From Brevundimonas naejangsanensis DSM 23858 (lineage in GTDB: Bacteria > Pseudomonadota > Alphaproteobacteria > Caulobacterales > Caulobacteraceae): a stretch of DNA of 64,000 nucleotides. The stretch is from contig NZ_ATXN01000002.1 in the NCBI RefSeq assembly GCF_000421705.1, forward strand, positions 248,001-312,000, written 5' to 3'. Positions 23,609 to 34,638 of the stretch are shown piece by piece (positions within the stretch are counted from its first letter, which is position 1; each line of letters starts with the position of its first letter). The translations under genes and the position numbers were made by a program. Under the pieces are notes generated by a model. That model did no database searches. It worked only from the letters and a program-made list of their open reading frames with translations, and had not been told where the DNA came from.

Positions 23609-24726
23609 CAGATCACCTCGATTTCGGCCTGGAGGGCGCCGGCGGCCTTGATGGCCTGTAGGATGCTGATCATGTCGCGCGGGCTGACGCCCAGCGCATT
23701 CAGGCCGTTGACCAGGGTCGACAGCGAGGTGGAACCGCCCACCAGCCGCATTTCACGACCTGAATCTTCGCTGATGCTGACATCCGACTGCGGCACCACC
23801 ACGGTCTGGCCGCCCCGGCTGAACGGCTCGGGCTGGCTGACCATCGGCGTTTCCTGCACCGACACGGTCAGATTCCCCTGCGCCACGGCGACGGTGGAGA
23901 TACGCACGGCCTCGCCCATGACGATGACGCCGTTGACCTCGTCGATGATGACCCTGGCCGGGGAATCGATCTGGACTGGCAGATTCTCGACCCGGCTCAG
24001 AAAGCCCGCCATGCCGAAGTTCTGGGGCGCCCGAATGGCGACGACCGTGCCGTTCTCGGCGAAGGCGGTCTGGGGGTAGGTCTGGTTGATGGCGGCGGCG
24101 ATGCGCTGGGCCGTGGTGAAATCCGGGTTGCGCAGGGTCAGCCGCACCGAGGGCATGGACGCCAGGTCAAAGCCGGTCTCGCGCTCGACCACCCCGCCCG
24201 AGGCGATGCGGCCCGCCGTGGGCACGCCGCGCGTGATCGACGACCCGGACGAACCCGAGGCCGAAACCGCGCCGGTCTGCACCGCCCCCTGCGACACTGC
24301 GTAGACCTCGCCGTCGGCGCCTTGCAGGGCCGTGACCAGCAGGGTGCCGCCCAACAGGCTCTTGGCGTCGCCCATCGCCGAGACGCTGACGTCCAGTCGC
24401 GAGCCCGGCGTGGCGAAGGGCGGCAGTTCGGCCGTAACCATGACGGCCGCCACATTCTTGGTGTTCAGGTTGGCGCCCCGGATGTTGACGCCCTGGCGCT
24501 CCATCATCCCCTCCAGCGACTGGCGGGTGAAGGGCGAGTTGCGGACGCTGTCGCCGGTGCCGTTCAGCCCGACCACCAGTCCATAGCCGACCAGCTGGTT
24601 AGACCGGACGCCCTCGATCGAGACGATGTCCTTGATGCGCGACTGGGCCTCCGCCTCGCCGGGCGCAACGGTGAGGGCGACGGCCGCAACGGCCGGGGCG
24701 ATAAGGGCGGTAAGCAACTTCTGCAT
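23608..24726 (-). CDS. flgI: Flagellar P-ring protein FlgI
   Basis: FlgI, 372 residues, forms the P-ring around the flagellar rod in the peptidoglycan layer. A Sec signal peptide (LLTALIAPAVAAVALTVAPGEAEA) is followed by SRIKDIVSIEGVRSNQLVGYGLVVGLNGTGD (here split as SRIKDIVSIEGVRSN and QLVGYGLVVGLNGTGD), the family signature. The C-terminal ALGVSPRDMISILQAIKAAGALQAEIEVI region is also typical. The start is taken at 24726 so that the signal peptide begins MQKLL. A sigma-54-type promoter lies 28-54 bases upstream. Confidence 0.97.
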   Translation of the reverse strand: MQKLLTALIAPAVAAVALTVAPGEAEAQSRIKDIVSIEGVRSNQLVGYGLVVGLNGTGDSVRNSPFTRQSLEGMMERQGVNIRGANLNTKNVAAVMVTAELPPFATPGSRLDVSVSAMGDAKSLLGGTLLVTALQGADGEVYAVSQGAVQTGAVSASGSSGSSITRGVPTAGRIASGGVVERETGFDLASMPSVRLTLRNPDFTTAQRIAAAINQTYPQTAFAENGTVVAIRAPQNFGMAGFLSRVENLPVQIDSPARVIIDEVNGVIVMGEAVRISTVAVAQGNLTVSVQETPMVSQPEPFSRGGQTVVVPQSDVSISEDSGREMRLVGGSTSLSTLVNGLNALGVSPRDMISILQAIKAAGALQAEIEVI

Positions 24727-24764
24727 GCGACGGACGTCCCTGCGTGAGCGTTCGCCATTAACCA

Positions 24765-24780
24765 TGCGAGGATCGTGCCG
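24765..24780 (-). promoter_or_regulatory. Sigma-54-type promoter for flgI
   Basis: On the flgI strand the sequence CGGCACG-ATCC-TCGCAT matches the sigma-54 consensus TGGCACG-N4-TTGCW with the invariant GG and GC exactly 10 bases apart. Transcription would start near 24754, giving a 5' leader of about 28 bases. In Caulobacter the late flagellar genes, including flgI, are sigma-54/FlbD dependent. Confidence 0.7.
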
Positions 24781-24852
24781 CTTGAAAACATGAGTAATTA
24801 CAATGATTGTCGGCTTTCTCTCCGGCGCCTGCGGGCAGGATTTGCCTAGCCG

Positions 24853-24867
24853 TTAACCAAGAGTTCA
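24853..24867 (+). promoter_or_regulatory. CtrA-like box upstream of fliX
   Basis: TTAA-CCAAGAG-TTCA matches the CtrA consensus TTAA-N7-TTAA at all but one base of the second half. It ends 42 bases before the fliX start. The fliX promoter is CtrA-dependent in Caulobacter. Confidence 0.55.
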
Positions 24868-24909
24868 GCCCCTGCCGTCAAGGTGGAGGCGTAGAAGGAG
24901 ACGTCTTGC

Positions 24910-25338
24910 ATGAAGGTCACCGGACCCTTGGGCGCCGCTTCAACGCCGACCGCCCGACCTGCGGCGCGCGCCGCAGGCGGTTTCGCCCTGCCGAGCACGG
25001 GCGGCGCGGCCGCCTCAGCACAGGCCGGCGCGACATCTTCCGCCTCGGGCGTGGCGGGCGCCGCAGCCCTGATGGCCCTGCAGGGCGTTGAGGATCCGAT
25101 CGAGCGTCGGCGCCGCGCCATCCGTCGCGGTTCTGGCCTGCTGGACCGTCTGGACGAACTGAAGCTGGCCCTGCTGGGCGGTCAGGACGGCGGGGCGGCT
25201 CTGAGCCGTCTGGCCCGCGATATCCGTGAGCAGCGTGACGAAGAGGCCGAACCCGGCCTGACCGCCGTGCTGGACCAGATCGACCTGCGCGCCTCGGTGG
25301 AGCTGGCGAAAGCGGAAATGAGCCGCATTCGCGCCTAA
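24910..25338 (+). CDS. fliX: Flagellar assembly regulator FliX
   Basis: FliX, 142 residues, is an alphaproteobacterial trans-acting factor that works with the sigma-54 activator FlbD to couple basal-body assembly to late flagellar gene expression. The N-terminus MKVTGPLGA and the Ala/Gly-rich linker precede the conserved C-terminal half (ALQGVEDPIERRRRAIRRG, DRLDELKLALLGG, VLDQIDLRASVELAKAEM). It is divergent from flgI, as in Caulobacter. AAGGAG lies 6 bases upstream of the start. Confidence 0.93.
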   Translation: MKVTGPLGAASTPTARPAARAAGGFALPSTGGAAASAQAGATSSASGVAGAAALMALQGVEDPIERRRRAIRRGSGLLDRLDELKLALLGGQDGGAALSRLARDIREQRDEEAEPGLTAVLDQIDLRASVELAKAEMSRIRA

Positions 25339-25525
25339 AGGCGACGAAACTTCAGTCTACTATCCGGCAAAGAGCGCTCTGTGAGGATAATTCGCCACAC
25401 TTCCCCAGCGTCAATGCAGCTTAGCCATATCACGGACTCGCGAACGCCATTGCCGCGACTCTTGCCCTTGCCTATACGGCCCATGCGCCGCAGGGGGGCG
25501 CGATAGAGAAACGAGTGTGAGTGCG

Positions 25526-25960
25526 ATGACCGCATTGGCCTCTGTAGTGTCTGGGGACACGGCCGTTTATCGGCCGACGGACGACGAACCGTTCATGAAC
25601 GAGCGGCAGGTCGCCTATTTCAAGAACAAGCTCCTGGCCTGGAAGGACGATATCCTTCGCGAATCGAAGGGTACGGTCACCAATCTGAAAGCCGAGACCG
25701 AAAACCACCCCGACCTGGTGGACCGGGCCTCGTCGGAATCGGATCGCGCGCTGGAACTTCGGACCCGTGACCGTCAGCGCAAGCTGATTTCCAAGATCGA
25801 CGAGGCTCTGCGCCGGATCGAAGACGGCTCCTACGGCTATTGCGAAGACACCGGCGAACCGATCGGCCTGGGTCGCCTTGAGGCCCGCCCGACGGCCACC
25901 CTGTCGGTCGAGGCTCAGGAACGGCACGAGCGCCGCGAGCGCGTCCACCGCGACGACTGA
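25526..25960 (+). CDS. dksA: RNA polymerase-binding transcription factor DksA
   Basis: DksA, 144 residues from ATG 25526 (GTG 25517 is a possible earlier start), binds the RNA polymerase secondary channel and modulates transcription with ppGpp. The coiled-coil (FKNKLLAWKDDILRESK) and the C-terminal YGYCEDTGEPIGLGRLEARPTATLS (split here) are typical. Only one of the four zinc-finger cysteines of E. coli DksA is kept, as is usual for alphaproteobacterial DksA. Its position after fliX is also seen in Caulobacter. The 187 bases upstream probably hold its own promoter, but I see no clear site. Confidence 0.93.
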   Translation: MTALASVVSGDTAVYRPTDDEPFMNERQVAYFKNKLLAWKDDILRESKGTVTNLKAETENHPDLVDRASSESDRALELRTRDRQRKLISKIDEALRRIEDGSYGYCEDTGEPIGLGRLEARPTATLSVEAQERHERRERVHRDD

Positions 25961-26041
25961 CGTCTTTACGGGCGGTTCGGCTTGACTTGAGCGGACGGCG
26001 GCGCGACCAAGCCGCCTTCCTATCGAGGTCGTTGATCCCCC

Positions 26042-27391
26042 ATGTCCGTCAAGGTTCGTTTCGCTCCGTCTCCCACGGGTAAGCTGCACGTCGGCAATGT
26101 CCGCACGGCTCTGGTGAACTGGCTGTTCGCCCAGAACGCCAAGATTGGGGGGCAGGGCGGCTTCTTCGTGCTGCGCATCGACGACACCGACCTGGTTCGT
26201 TCGACCCAGGAGTCGGAAGATAATATCGAGATCGACCTGAAGTGGCTCGGCCTGACCTGGGACGAACGCTATAATCAGTCCAAGCGGTTCGACCGTTATG
26301 AAGAGGCCGCCGCCAGGCTGAAGGCCGCGGGCCGCCTCTACCCCTGCTATGAAACGGCCGATGAACTGGACCGCCGCCGCAAGGTGCAGCTGTCGCGCGG
26401 CCAGCCGCCGATCTATGATCGCGCATCCCTGTCGCTGACCGATGCTGAGAAGGCCGCCTTTGAGGCCGAGGGACGCCGTCCGCACTGGCGCTTCAAGCTG
26501 GAAGGCAAGCGCGTCGCCTGGGAGGACCTGGCGCGCGGCCACGCCGAGGTGGACACCGCCTCCATGTCCGACCCGGTGCTGATCCGCGAGGACGGCCTGT
26601 TCCTCTATACGCTGCCGTCGGTCGTCGACGACATCGACATGGAGATCACCCACATCATCCGGGGCGAGGACCACGTCACCAACACCGGCGCCCAGATCGA
26701 GATCTTCGAGGCGCTGGGGGCCAAGGTTCCCGGCTTCGCCCACATGCCGCTGCTGGTCGGCGCCGACGGCTCGGCCCTGTCAAAGCGTTTGGGTTCGCTG
26801 GCCATCATGGACATGCGCGCCGACGGCTATGAGCCGATCGCCATCACCAGCCACCTGGGCAAGATCGGCACCTCCGACAATCTGGAAGTCGCCACCTCGC
26901 TGGAAGACCTCGGCGCCGCCTTCGCCTTCTCCAAGATGGGCCGCTCGCCCGCGCGCTACGACACGGCCGATCTGGACCGTCTGAACGCCCAGGCGGTTCA
27001 CGCCATCGACTACGCCGAGGCCAAGCCGCGCCTGGAGGCTCTGGGCGTCGATCTGGGCGAGATCTTCTGGAACACGGTGAAGGGCAACCTCAACAGGTTC
27101 GGCGATGTCGTCGATATGGCGAAGATCGTCACGGGGCCGATCACGCCGGTGATCGAAGACGCCGCCTTCGCCGCCGCCGCTCTTGAACTACTGCCGGACA
27201 CCATCGACGCCGACGCCTGGTCGGCCTGGACCTCGGCGGTGAAGGACAAGACCGGCGCCAAGGGCAAGGGCCTGTTCATGCCGCTGCGTCTGGCCCTGAC
27301 CGGGCAGGCGCATGGGCCCGACATGGCCGCCATGATCCCGCTGATCGGCCGAGACCGCTTGGTTCAACGGCTCAAGGGCGAGGCCGCCTGA
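26042..27391 (+). CDS. gltX: Glutamyl-tRNA synthetase
   Basis: A 449-residue class I aminoacyl-tRNA synthetase. HIGH-type motif: FAPSPTGKLHVGNVRTAL. KMSKS-type motif: SALSKRLGS. The DDTDLVRSTQES and LYTLPSVVDDIDMEITHIIRGEDHVTNT (split here) segments are standard. The C-terminal anticodon-binding region is present, so it is not the short GluQ paralogue. Many alphaproteobacteria carry two GltX proteins, one of which charges tRNA(Gln) for GatCAB; gatAB are in this window. A strong terminator follows. Confidence 0.94.
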   Translation: MSVKVRFAPSPTGKLHVGNVRTALVNWLFAQNAKIGGQGGFFVLRIDDTDLVRSTQESEDNIEIDLKWLGLTWDERYNQSKRFDRYEEAAARLKAAGRLYPCYETADELDRRRKVQLSRGQPPIYDRASLSLTDAEKAAFEAEGRRPHWRFKLEGKRVAWEDLARGHAEVDTASMSDPVLIREDGLFLYTLPSVVDDIDMEITHIIRGEDHVTNTGAQIEIFEALGAKVPGFAHMPLLVGADGSALSKRLGSLAIMDMRADGYEPIAITSHLGKIGTSDNLEVATSLEDLGAAFAFSKMGRSPARYDTADLDRLNAQAVHAIDYAEAKPRLEALGVDLGEIFWNTVKGNLNRFGDVVDMAKIVTGPITPVIEDAAFAAAALELLPDTIDADAWSAWTSAVKDKTGAKGKGLFMPLRLALTGQAHGPDMAAMIPLIGRDRLVQRLKGEAA

Positions 27392-27416
27392 GGCTTCGCC
27401 TCACGGAAACAAGAAA

Positions 27417-27446
27417 GGCCGCCTTCGTCGTGAAGGCGGCCCTTTT
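27417..27446 (+). terminator. Terminator after gltX
   Basis: GGCCGCCTTC / GAAGGCGGCC is a perfect 10-bp stem with a 5-base loop, followed by CTTTTC. It lies 25 bases after the gltX stop and also faces the opposing small gene. Confidence 0.85.
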
Positions 27447-27466
27447 CGTTCAGGATTGAAGCTGGA

Positions 27467-27760
27467 TCAGCCCGCGTTGCAGGCGGCGATCTCGTCTTCG
27501 TTCAGGCTCTGGCCCTTGTAGGTGAAGCTGGTCACCGGGCCGAGCTTGGCGACTGCGCGGCGGCAGGCGCGCGTCGCCGGCTGGCTGGCGCCGCCCGTGG
27601 CGGTGCAGGCGTCGCCTTCACAACGCCAGGTCGCGCCGTCGACAATGACGCGGCCCGAAGGCGCGCTGGCGGCGTCGGCCAGGGTGGCGCTGGTAACCGG
27701 CGCCTGAGCGAAGGCGGGAGCGGCCGCGAACAGGACGGCGGCGGCGAGAAGAGCACGCAT
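27467..27760 (-). CDS. Small secreted protein, CC_3452-like
   Basis: A 97-residue protein with a clear Sec signal peptide (MRALLAAAVLFAAAPAFAQA). The mature part has four cysteines (WRCEGDACTATGG, TRACRRAV and AACNAG), likely forming two disulfides in the periplasm. It resembles, from memory, the small CC_3452-type family common in Caulobacterales and Sphingomonadales. The function is unknown. Confidence 0.75.
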   Translation of the reverse strand: MRALLAAAVLFAAAPAFAQAPVTSATLADAASAPSGRVIVDGATWRCEGDACTATGGASQPATRACRRAVAKLGPVTSFTYKGQSLNEDEIAACNAG

Positions 27761-27875
27761 GGACAGTCTCCGATAAGGGTAGGGCGCACGCCCAGCAACG
27801 CCATAGACCGTTGTTCAAGAAAACTGTCAATCCAGCTTCTCGCCCGATGGACCGGCGTTACTGACGCACGTTTAC

Positions 27876-28481
27876 TTACCGGCGATCATGTTGCAAGTGG
27901 GGCGTGTCCTGCGCTGATTTCATGGCCTCGATCGCGCCCTCTACCGAATCCACGCTGACATAGGCGTCGAGGAAGCTGCGCGGCGTCATGCCCTTTTCGA
28001 CCGTGTGTTCGATCAGGGTGAAGAAGCCGTCCCAAAAGCCGTCCAGATTCAGGAAGATGACCGGTTTGGCGTGCAGGTCCAGCCGCTTCCACGATAGCAG
28101 CTCCACCACTTCCTCCAGCGTGCCGACGCCGCCGGGCGCGACGACGAAGACGTCGGACTCGTCATACATCAGCTGTTTGCGCTCATGCATGGAGGTGACG
28201 ACGATCGTCTCCACATCGTCGAACAGGCGCTCGCGGCTGCGCAGGAAGGCGGGCATGATGCCCACGACGCGACCACCTGCCGCATGGGCGGCGCGGGCCG
28301 AGGCGCCCATCAGCCCCACGCCGCCGCCGCCATAAACGAAGCGCCAGCCCGCCTCGGCCGTCGCCTTGCCGAAGGCCGCAGCGGCCTCAACGTATTTGGG
28401 GTCCGTACCGTCGGACGAGCCGCAGAACAGGCAGACGGAGCGACCCTCGAAGGGGGCGATGTTGACGGGGGGCAGGGACAT
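27876..28481 (-). CDS. LOG-family protein (Rossmann-fold nucleotide phosphoribohydrolase type)
   Basis: A 201-residue protein of the LOG/TIGR00730 family. GGVGLMGASARAAHAAGG and VVAPGGVGTLEEVVELLSW match the PGGxGTxxE nucleotide-binding motif. The opening segment VCLFCGSSDGTDPKYVEAA is typical. Members hydrolyse nucleoside 5'-monophosphates such as cytokinin ribotides or AMP to base and ribose 5-phosphate. It is divergent from a lipoprotein gene. The substrate here is unknown. Confidence 0.9.
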   Translation of the reverse strand: MSLPPVNIAPFEGRSVCLFCGSSDGTDPKYVEAAAAFGKATAEAGWRFVYGGGGVGLMGASARAAHAAGGRVVGIMPAFLRSRERLFDDVETIVVTSMHERKQLMYDESDVFVVAPGGVGTLEEVVELLSWKRLDLHAKPVIFLNLDGFWDGFFTLIEHTVEKGMTPRSFLDAYVSVDSVEGAIEAMKSAQDTPHLQHDRR

Positions 28482-28592
28482 GGAGTGTCTGACGACCTTT
28501 ACGGTTTAAGCTCCAGCACGAACCGGCTGGCCCGGATGAGGCTGCAACCTATAGTGATGCGGGGCGGGATGGAACGAGCGAAGGACGACAGG

Positions 28593-29408
28593 ATGAGGGC
28601 GAGAGCTATGGCGGCGTGGCGACGAGGCGGACAGAAGCTGACTCTGGCGGCGTTTCTTAGCCTGACTGTCGCCGGTTGCGGCTCTCCGCCTCAGCCCCCT
28701 GAAGAGCCCAAACAGGCGGATCAGGAAAACTGGGCCGCCGCGCCGCACATCGACAAGGTGACTTTGCAAGGCTCGAGGCAAGGCTCCGGCGTGGTGGTCA
28801 GCGGTCAGGCGCCCCCGGGCGCGCGCGTCATTCTCAGCAACGCCCTGGGCGAGGCGATGGCTGCGGGCGCAGATTCGCACGGGCGCTTTGAACTGCCGGT
28901 CGGCAGGGAAGCGCTCGGCCATGTCCTGACGCCGGAAATCCAGATCGGTCAGACGCCGACGCCTGGGCCGGAACGGCTTTTTCTGGCCGGAGACGGCGCC
29001 ATCGTAGCGGCCTTGCTGATTGACGGCGGCCCCAGCCGTCGACTGACGGACGGTCCTGCTCTGGACGCCGTGGACGGCGATGGTCGCGCCTTGCTGGCAT
29101 CCGGCCGCGCCAAGCCCGGCCAGCGCATCGAGGTGAAGAGCGAAGGCGAAACAGCCGTCGCCGTGGCGGACGAAACGGGCTTATGGACCACGCCCCTGTC
29201 TCGAGTCAGCGATCGGGCGGTGCAGATCGAGGTCGCGGGCGAGCGTTACGCCTATCCCGGACCGGGCCCCGCGACGGGACGGGCGGAACGCGCAGGACAG
29301 GGATGGAGGGTCACGCGCGCCCTGTCGGACGCCGCGCGCCAGACCAGCTGGTTCCCCGATATTCCTGGCTCCACGGCATCGCCCGAAACGTCGTTAACGC
29401 CACATTAA
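28593..29408 (+). CDS. Putative lipoprotein, unknown function
   Basis: A 271-residue protein. The signal peptide ends with the lipobox TVAGC (Cys near residue 28), then a Pro/Glu-rich linker. The body appears beta-rich with repeated Ig/carboxypeptidase-regulatory-like strands (VVVSGQAPPGARVILSNALG, LLASGRAKPGQRIEVKSEGE), suggesting two or three small beta-sandwich domains. The start at ATG 28593 follows AAGGA; earlier ATGs at 28557 and 28572 are possible. It is followed by a clear terminator. I do not recognise a named family. Confidence 0.7.
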   Translation: MRARAMAAWRRGGQKLTLAAFLSLTVAGCGSPPQPPEEPKQADQENWAAAPHIDKVTLQGSRQGSGVVVSGQAPPGARVILSNALGEAMAAGADSHGRFELPVGREALGHVLTPEIQIGQTPTPGPERLFLAGDGAIVAALLIDGGPSRRLTDGPALDAVDGDGRALLASGRAKPGQRIEVKSEGETAVAVADETGLWTTPLSRVSDRAVQIEVAGERYAYPGPGPATGRAERAGQGWRVTRALSDAARQTSWFPDIPGSTASPETSLTPH

Positions 29409-29474
29409 CCAAACCGGTTGATCTACGGATTGTCTTCTTTTTCGGAGGACACCCACCATCACCGAATGACTTCA

Positions 29475-29505
29475 AGCCCGGCGCCTGGCGTCGGGCTCTC
29501 TTTTT
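29475..29505 (+). terminator. Rho-independent terminator after the lipoprotein gene
   Basis: AGCCCG / CGGGCT form the base of the stem, with further GCGCC/GCGT pairing inside, followed by CTCTTTTT. It lies 66 bases after the lipoprotein stop and just before the end of the opposing TetR gene. Confidence 0.75.
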
Positions 29506-29509
29506 GACG

Positions 29510-30130
29510 TCATGAGGCCGAGTAATCGACCAACAGCCGCGCCAGCAGCCGAGCGACGACCTGGCGTCCGGCGTCGTCGTCCTGTCCCAGCATATCGCGC
29601 AGAGGATCGCCGATCAGGGCGTCGCCGAATGCGCTCAGGGCGATGAAGAGGACGGCCGAGCCGATAATATCATCCGCCTGTCCGCCGCTTGCCCCGATCT
29701 TTTCCTTGATGGCCGCGACCAGGTTCTGCACCGCCGCCCGCACAGGTTCGAGATGAGACAGATCCCCCGACATGGCGATCCAGGCGGCGAGGCGTCCGGC
29801 GCCGCCGGTCGAGAAGGCGGCGAATACGGCGTTGACCACCTCAAGCGGCGCGCCGTCATCGGTTCTCAACCGGATGATCGCCGCATCCAGGGCATCGCTC
29901 AGATCAGCGGTCATCGAGGCCATCAACGCCGATTGCAGCCCGGCCGCAGATCCGAAATGGTGGATCAGATTAGCATGGGTGACGCCGATCTCGCCTGCGA
30001 CAGAAGTCAAGGTAACGGCGTTCGGCCCGCGAGCCAGCAACAGATCGCGCGCCGAGGCCAGGGCCTCGCGACGTGCTTCTTCGGGCGAACGGCGACGGCG
30101 CCTAGGCTTGTCTGCGACGGAAGGGGGCAT
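29510..30130 (-). CDS. TetR/AcrR-family regulator
   Basis: A 206-residue regulator with an N-terminal TetR HTH (ALASARDLLLARGPNAVTLTSVAGEIGVTHANLIHHFGS, here cited as VAGEIGVTHANLIHHFGS), followed by an all-helical ligand domain. The basic leader PRRRRRSPEEARREAL is common in the family. No divergently paired efflux or enzyme gene is obvious; the next gene is an amino-acid-binding lipoprotein 157 bases away. Confidence 0.88.
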   Translation of the reverse strand: MPPSVADKPRRRRRSPEEARREALASARDLLLARGPNAVTLTSVAGEIGVTHANLIHHFGSAAGLQSALMASMTADLSDALDAAIIRLRTDDGAPLEVVNAVFAAFSTGGAGRLAAWIAMSGDLSHLEPVRAAVQNLVAAIKEKIGASGGQADDIIGSAVLFIALSAFGDALIGDPLRDMLGQDDDAGRQVVARLLARLLVDYSAS

Positions 30131-30287
30131 CGGTGAAAATATGGTTTATGCGATGTTTTGTCTTACGGGCCGCCTGATCAGACTGCAAGGTTCGCGAATC
30201 GCCGCTCCGGCCCGGCTTTAGTCCCTCCGCGCGGGTTGCGGTGCGCCTTCTGGGCGGCCTAACTAAGGGCGGGACGAGTAAGAGGCG

Positions 30288-31397
30288 ATGAACGGCATGA
30301 AGGCGCAGTGGATCGGACCGGGACTGGCGGCGGCGCTTGTGCTTCTGGGCGCCTGCGGGCGACAGGACGAACCGCAGGCCGACGCCGTGCGCGAACCGAC
30401 TCCGCGCGTTCCGACCGCCCTGCCTGACGTCAAGGAAAGTCCGACTCTGGCGGCGATCCGCCAGCGCGGCCGCCTGAACTGCGGCGTGCACGAAGGCCTG
30501 GTGGGGTTCGCCTATACCGACAACCGGGGCGCCTGGCGGGGCTTCGATGTCGATTTCTGCCGGGCTACGGCGGCGGCCATCTTCGGCGACCCGGACGCGG
30601 TGCGCTTCGTGCCGCTGACGACGGAACAGCGATTTGAGGCTGTCCGCGCCGGTCGCGTGGACGTGTTGTGGCGCAACACCTCCTGGACCATGAGCCGTGA
30701 CACGGCAGCGGGCCTCAGCTTCGCCGGTGTCAACTACTACGACGGGCAGGGCTTCATGGTCCGCCGCTCGCTCAACCTGACCAGCGCGGCCGAGTTGAAC
30801 GGTGCGCGTATCTGCGTCCAGTCCGGCTCAACGACCGAGTTGAACGTCGAAGACTATTTCCGTCGTCGGGGTATCGAATACCGTCCGGTCGTCGTCGCCA
30901 CCGAAGGGGAGGCGCGTCAGGCCTATGCGCGCGAGGCGTGCGACGCCTTCACCGCCGACATCTCGGCCCTGGCCGCCGCCCGCACGACCCTGCCCAATCC
31001 GCAGCAGCACATGATCCTGCCCGACGTGATCTCCAAGGAGCCGCTGGGTCCGGTCGTGCGCAATGGCGACGATCGGTGGCTGGCGGTGATCCGCTGGACG
31101 CTGAACGCTCTGATCCTGGCCGAGGAACTGGGCGTAACCCGCGACAATGCGGCTGATCTGGCCAAGAATTCTGCAGACCCCAGGGTCCGACGCCTGCTTG
31201 GCGTAGAAGGTGATTTCGGGCCCAGCGTCGATCTGCCGCGCACATGGGCGCTGGATGCGATCACAGTGAGCGGAAATTACGGCGAGATATTCAATCGAAA
31301 CCTGGGCGAACAGTCATCGCTTGATCTCGATCGGGGACTGAATGCTCAATGGTCCTCTCGACCTAGCGGGTTGATCTACGGCCTTCCTGTCCGCTAG
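30288..31397 (+). CDS. Amino-acid ABC-transporter substrate-binding lipoprotein (AapJ-like), orphan
   Basis: A 369-residue solute-binding protein. The signal ends in the lipobox LLGAC (Cys near residue 23). The fold matches family 3 polar amino-acid binding proteins of the AapJ/BztA type: GRLNCGVHEGLVGFAYTDNRG, GFDVDFCRATAAAIFGDP, RAGRVDVLWRNTSWTMSRD and ARICVQSGSTTELNVEDYF. AapJ is normally a soluble periplasmic protein encoded with aapQMP; no permease or ATPase gene is present here, and it is predicted to be lipid-anchored. The next gene is a Na+/H+-coupled amino-acid/dicarboxylate symporter, which may be functionally linked. The start could also be ATG 30297. Confidence 0.85.
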   Translation: MNGMKAQWIGPGLAAALVLLGACGRQDEPQADAVREPTPRVPTALPDVKESPTLAAIRQRGRLNCGVHEGLVGFAYTDNRGAWRGFDVDFCRATAAAIFGDPDAVRFVPLTTEQRFEAVRAGRVDVLWRNTSWTMSRDTAAGLSFAGVNYYDGQGFMVRRSLNLTSAAELNGARICVQSGSTTELNVEDYFRRRGIEYRPVVVATEGEARQAYAREACDAFTADISALAAARTTLPNPQQHMILPDVISKEPLGPVVRNGDDRWLAVIRWTLNALILAEELGVTRDNAADLAKNSADPRVRRLLGVEGDFGPSVDLPRTWALDAITVSGNYGEIFNRNLGEQSSLDLDRGLNAQWSSRPSGLIYGLPVR

Positions 31398-33575
<2,178 letters not shown>

Positions 33576-33741
33576 GGCGCCAGATTATCATGATCGCCCA
33601 AACAATCATGCTTTCAGGGGCGATGGTCAGGACCTGAGTCGCCGGATAAGTTGCGCAAACGCATCCGCGACGCCACCTGTCCGACTCAAAGTCGCGGCAT
33701 AGGCCCGCGAACCGCCGTTGAAATCAGTCGAAAGCGCCGCC

Positions 33742-34620
33742 GTGACCTCTCCCAACGCCGTCATCACCCTGTCCGAAGGCCTCAAAAAACCCGTCGTCAT
33801 CGGCGGCGGCGCCCGCATCGTCTTCATCGCCGGCCCCTGCCAGATGGAAAGCCGTCAGCACGCGCTGGAGACGGCCCATCAGCTGAAGGAGATCGGCGAG
33901 CGCCTGAACTTCGGCATCATCTACAAGACCAGCTTCGACAAGGCGAACCGCACCAGCGCCAGCGCAGCGCGCGGCATCGGCCTGAAGGACGCCCTGCCGA
34001 TCTTCGCAGAAATCCGTGAAGTCACCGGCCTGCCGACCCTGACCGACGTCCACTCCGAGGCCCAGTGCGCGGGCGTGGCCGAGGCCGTGGACGTGCTGCA
34101 GATCCCCGCCTTCCTGTCGCGCCAGACCGACCTGCTGCTGGCCGCCGCCGCCACGGGCAAGGCGATCAACATCAAGAAGGGTCAGTTTCTGGCCCCCTGG
34201 GACATGAAGAACGTCATCGCCAAGGTCACGGGCGCGGGCAACCCGAACGTCATGGCCTGCGAGCGGGGCGCCAGCTTCGGCTACAACACCCTGGTCAGTG
34301 ATATGCGCGCCCTGCCGATCCTGCGCGAGATCGGCTGCCCCGTCGTCTTCGACGCGACCCACAGCGTGCAGCAGCCGGGCGGGCAGGGCACCTCCTCGGG
34401 CGGCCAGCGTGAGTTCGTGCCGGTGCTGGCGCGCGCCGCCGTCTCGGTCGGCGTCGACGCCGTCTTCATGGAGACGCACGAAGACCCGGACAACGCCCCC
34501 TCGGACGGCCCCAACATGGTGCCGTTGAGCCAGTTCGAGGCCCTGGCCGCCGAACTGATCGCCTTCGACGACCTGGCCATCAAGCTCGGCCACAAGGGGC
34601 CGATGGCGAAGACGGCGTGA
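33742..34620 (+). CDS. kdsA: 3-deoxy-D-manno-octulosonate 8-phosphate (KDO8P) synthase
   Basis: KdsA, 292 residues from GTG 33742, condenses arabinose 5-phosphate with phosphoenolpyruvate to KDO 8-phosphate for the LPS inner core. [60 protein letters not shown] and [12 protein letters not shown] are diagnostic. An alternative TTG start at 33718 would add 8 residues; neither start has a strong ribosome site. hldE and hldD follow, so this is a small LPS-core precursor operon. Confidence 0.96.
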   Translation: MTSPNAVITLSEGLKKPVVIGGGARIVFIAGPCQMESRQHALETAHQLKEIGERLNFGIIYKTSFDKANRTSASAARGIGLKDALPIFAEIREVTGLPTLTDVHSEAQCAGVAEAVDVLQIPAFLSRQTDLLLAAAATGKAINIKKGQFLAPWDMKNVIAKVTGAGNPNVMACERGASFGYNTLVSDMRALPILREIGCPVVFDATHSVQQPGGQGTSSGGQREFVPVLARAAVSVGVDAVFMETHEDPDNAPSDGPNMVPLSQFEALAAELIAFDDLAIKLGHKGPMAKTA

Positions 34621-34638
34621 ATCCGCTAGTTCGGCGTC

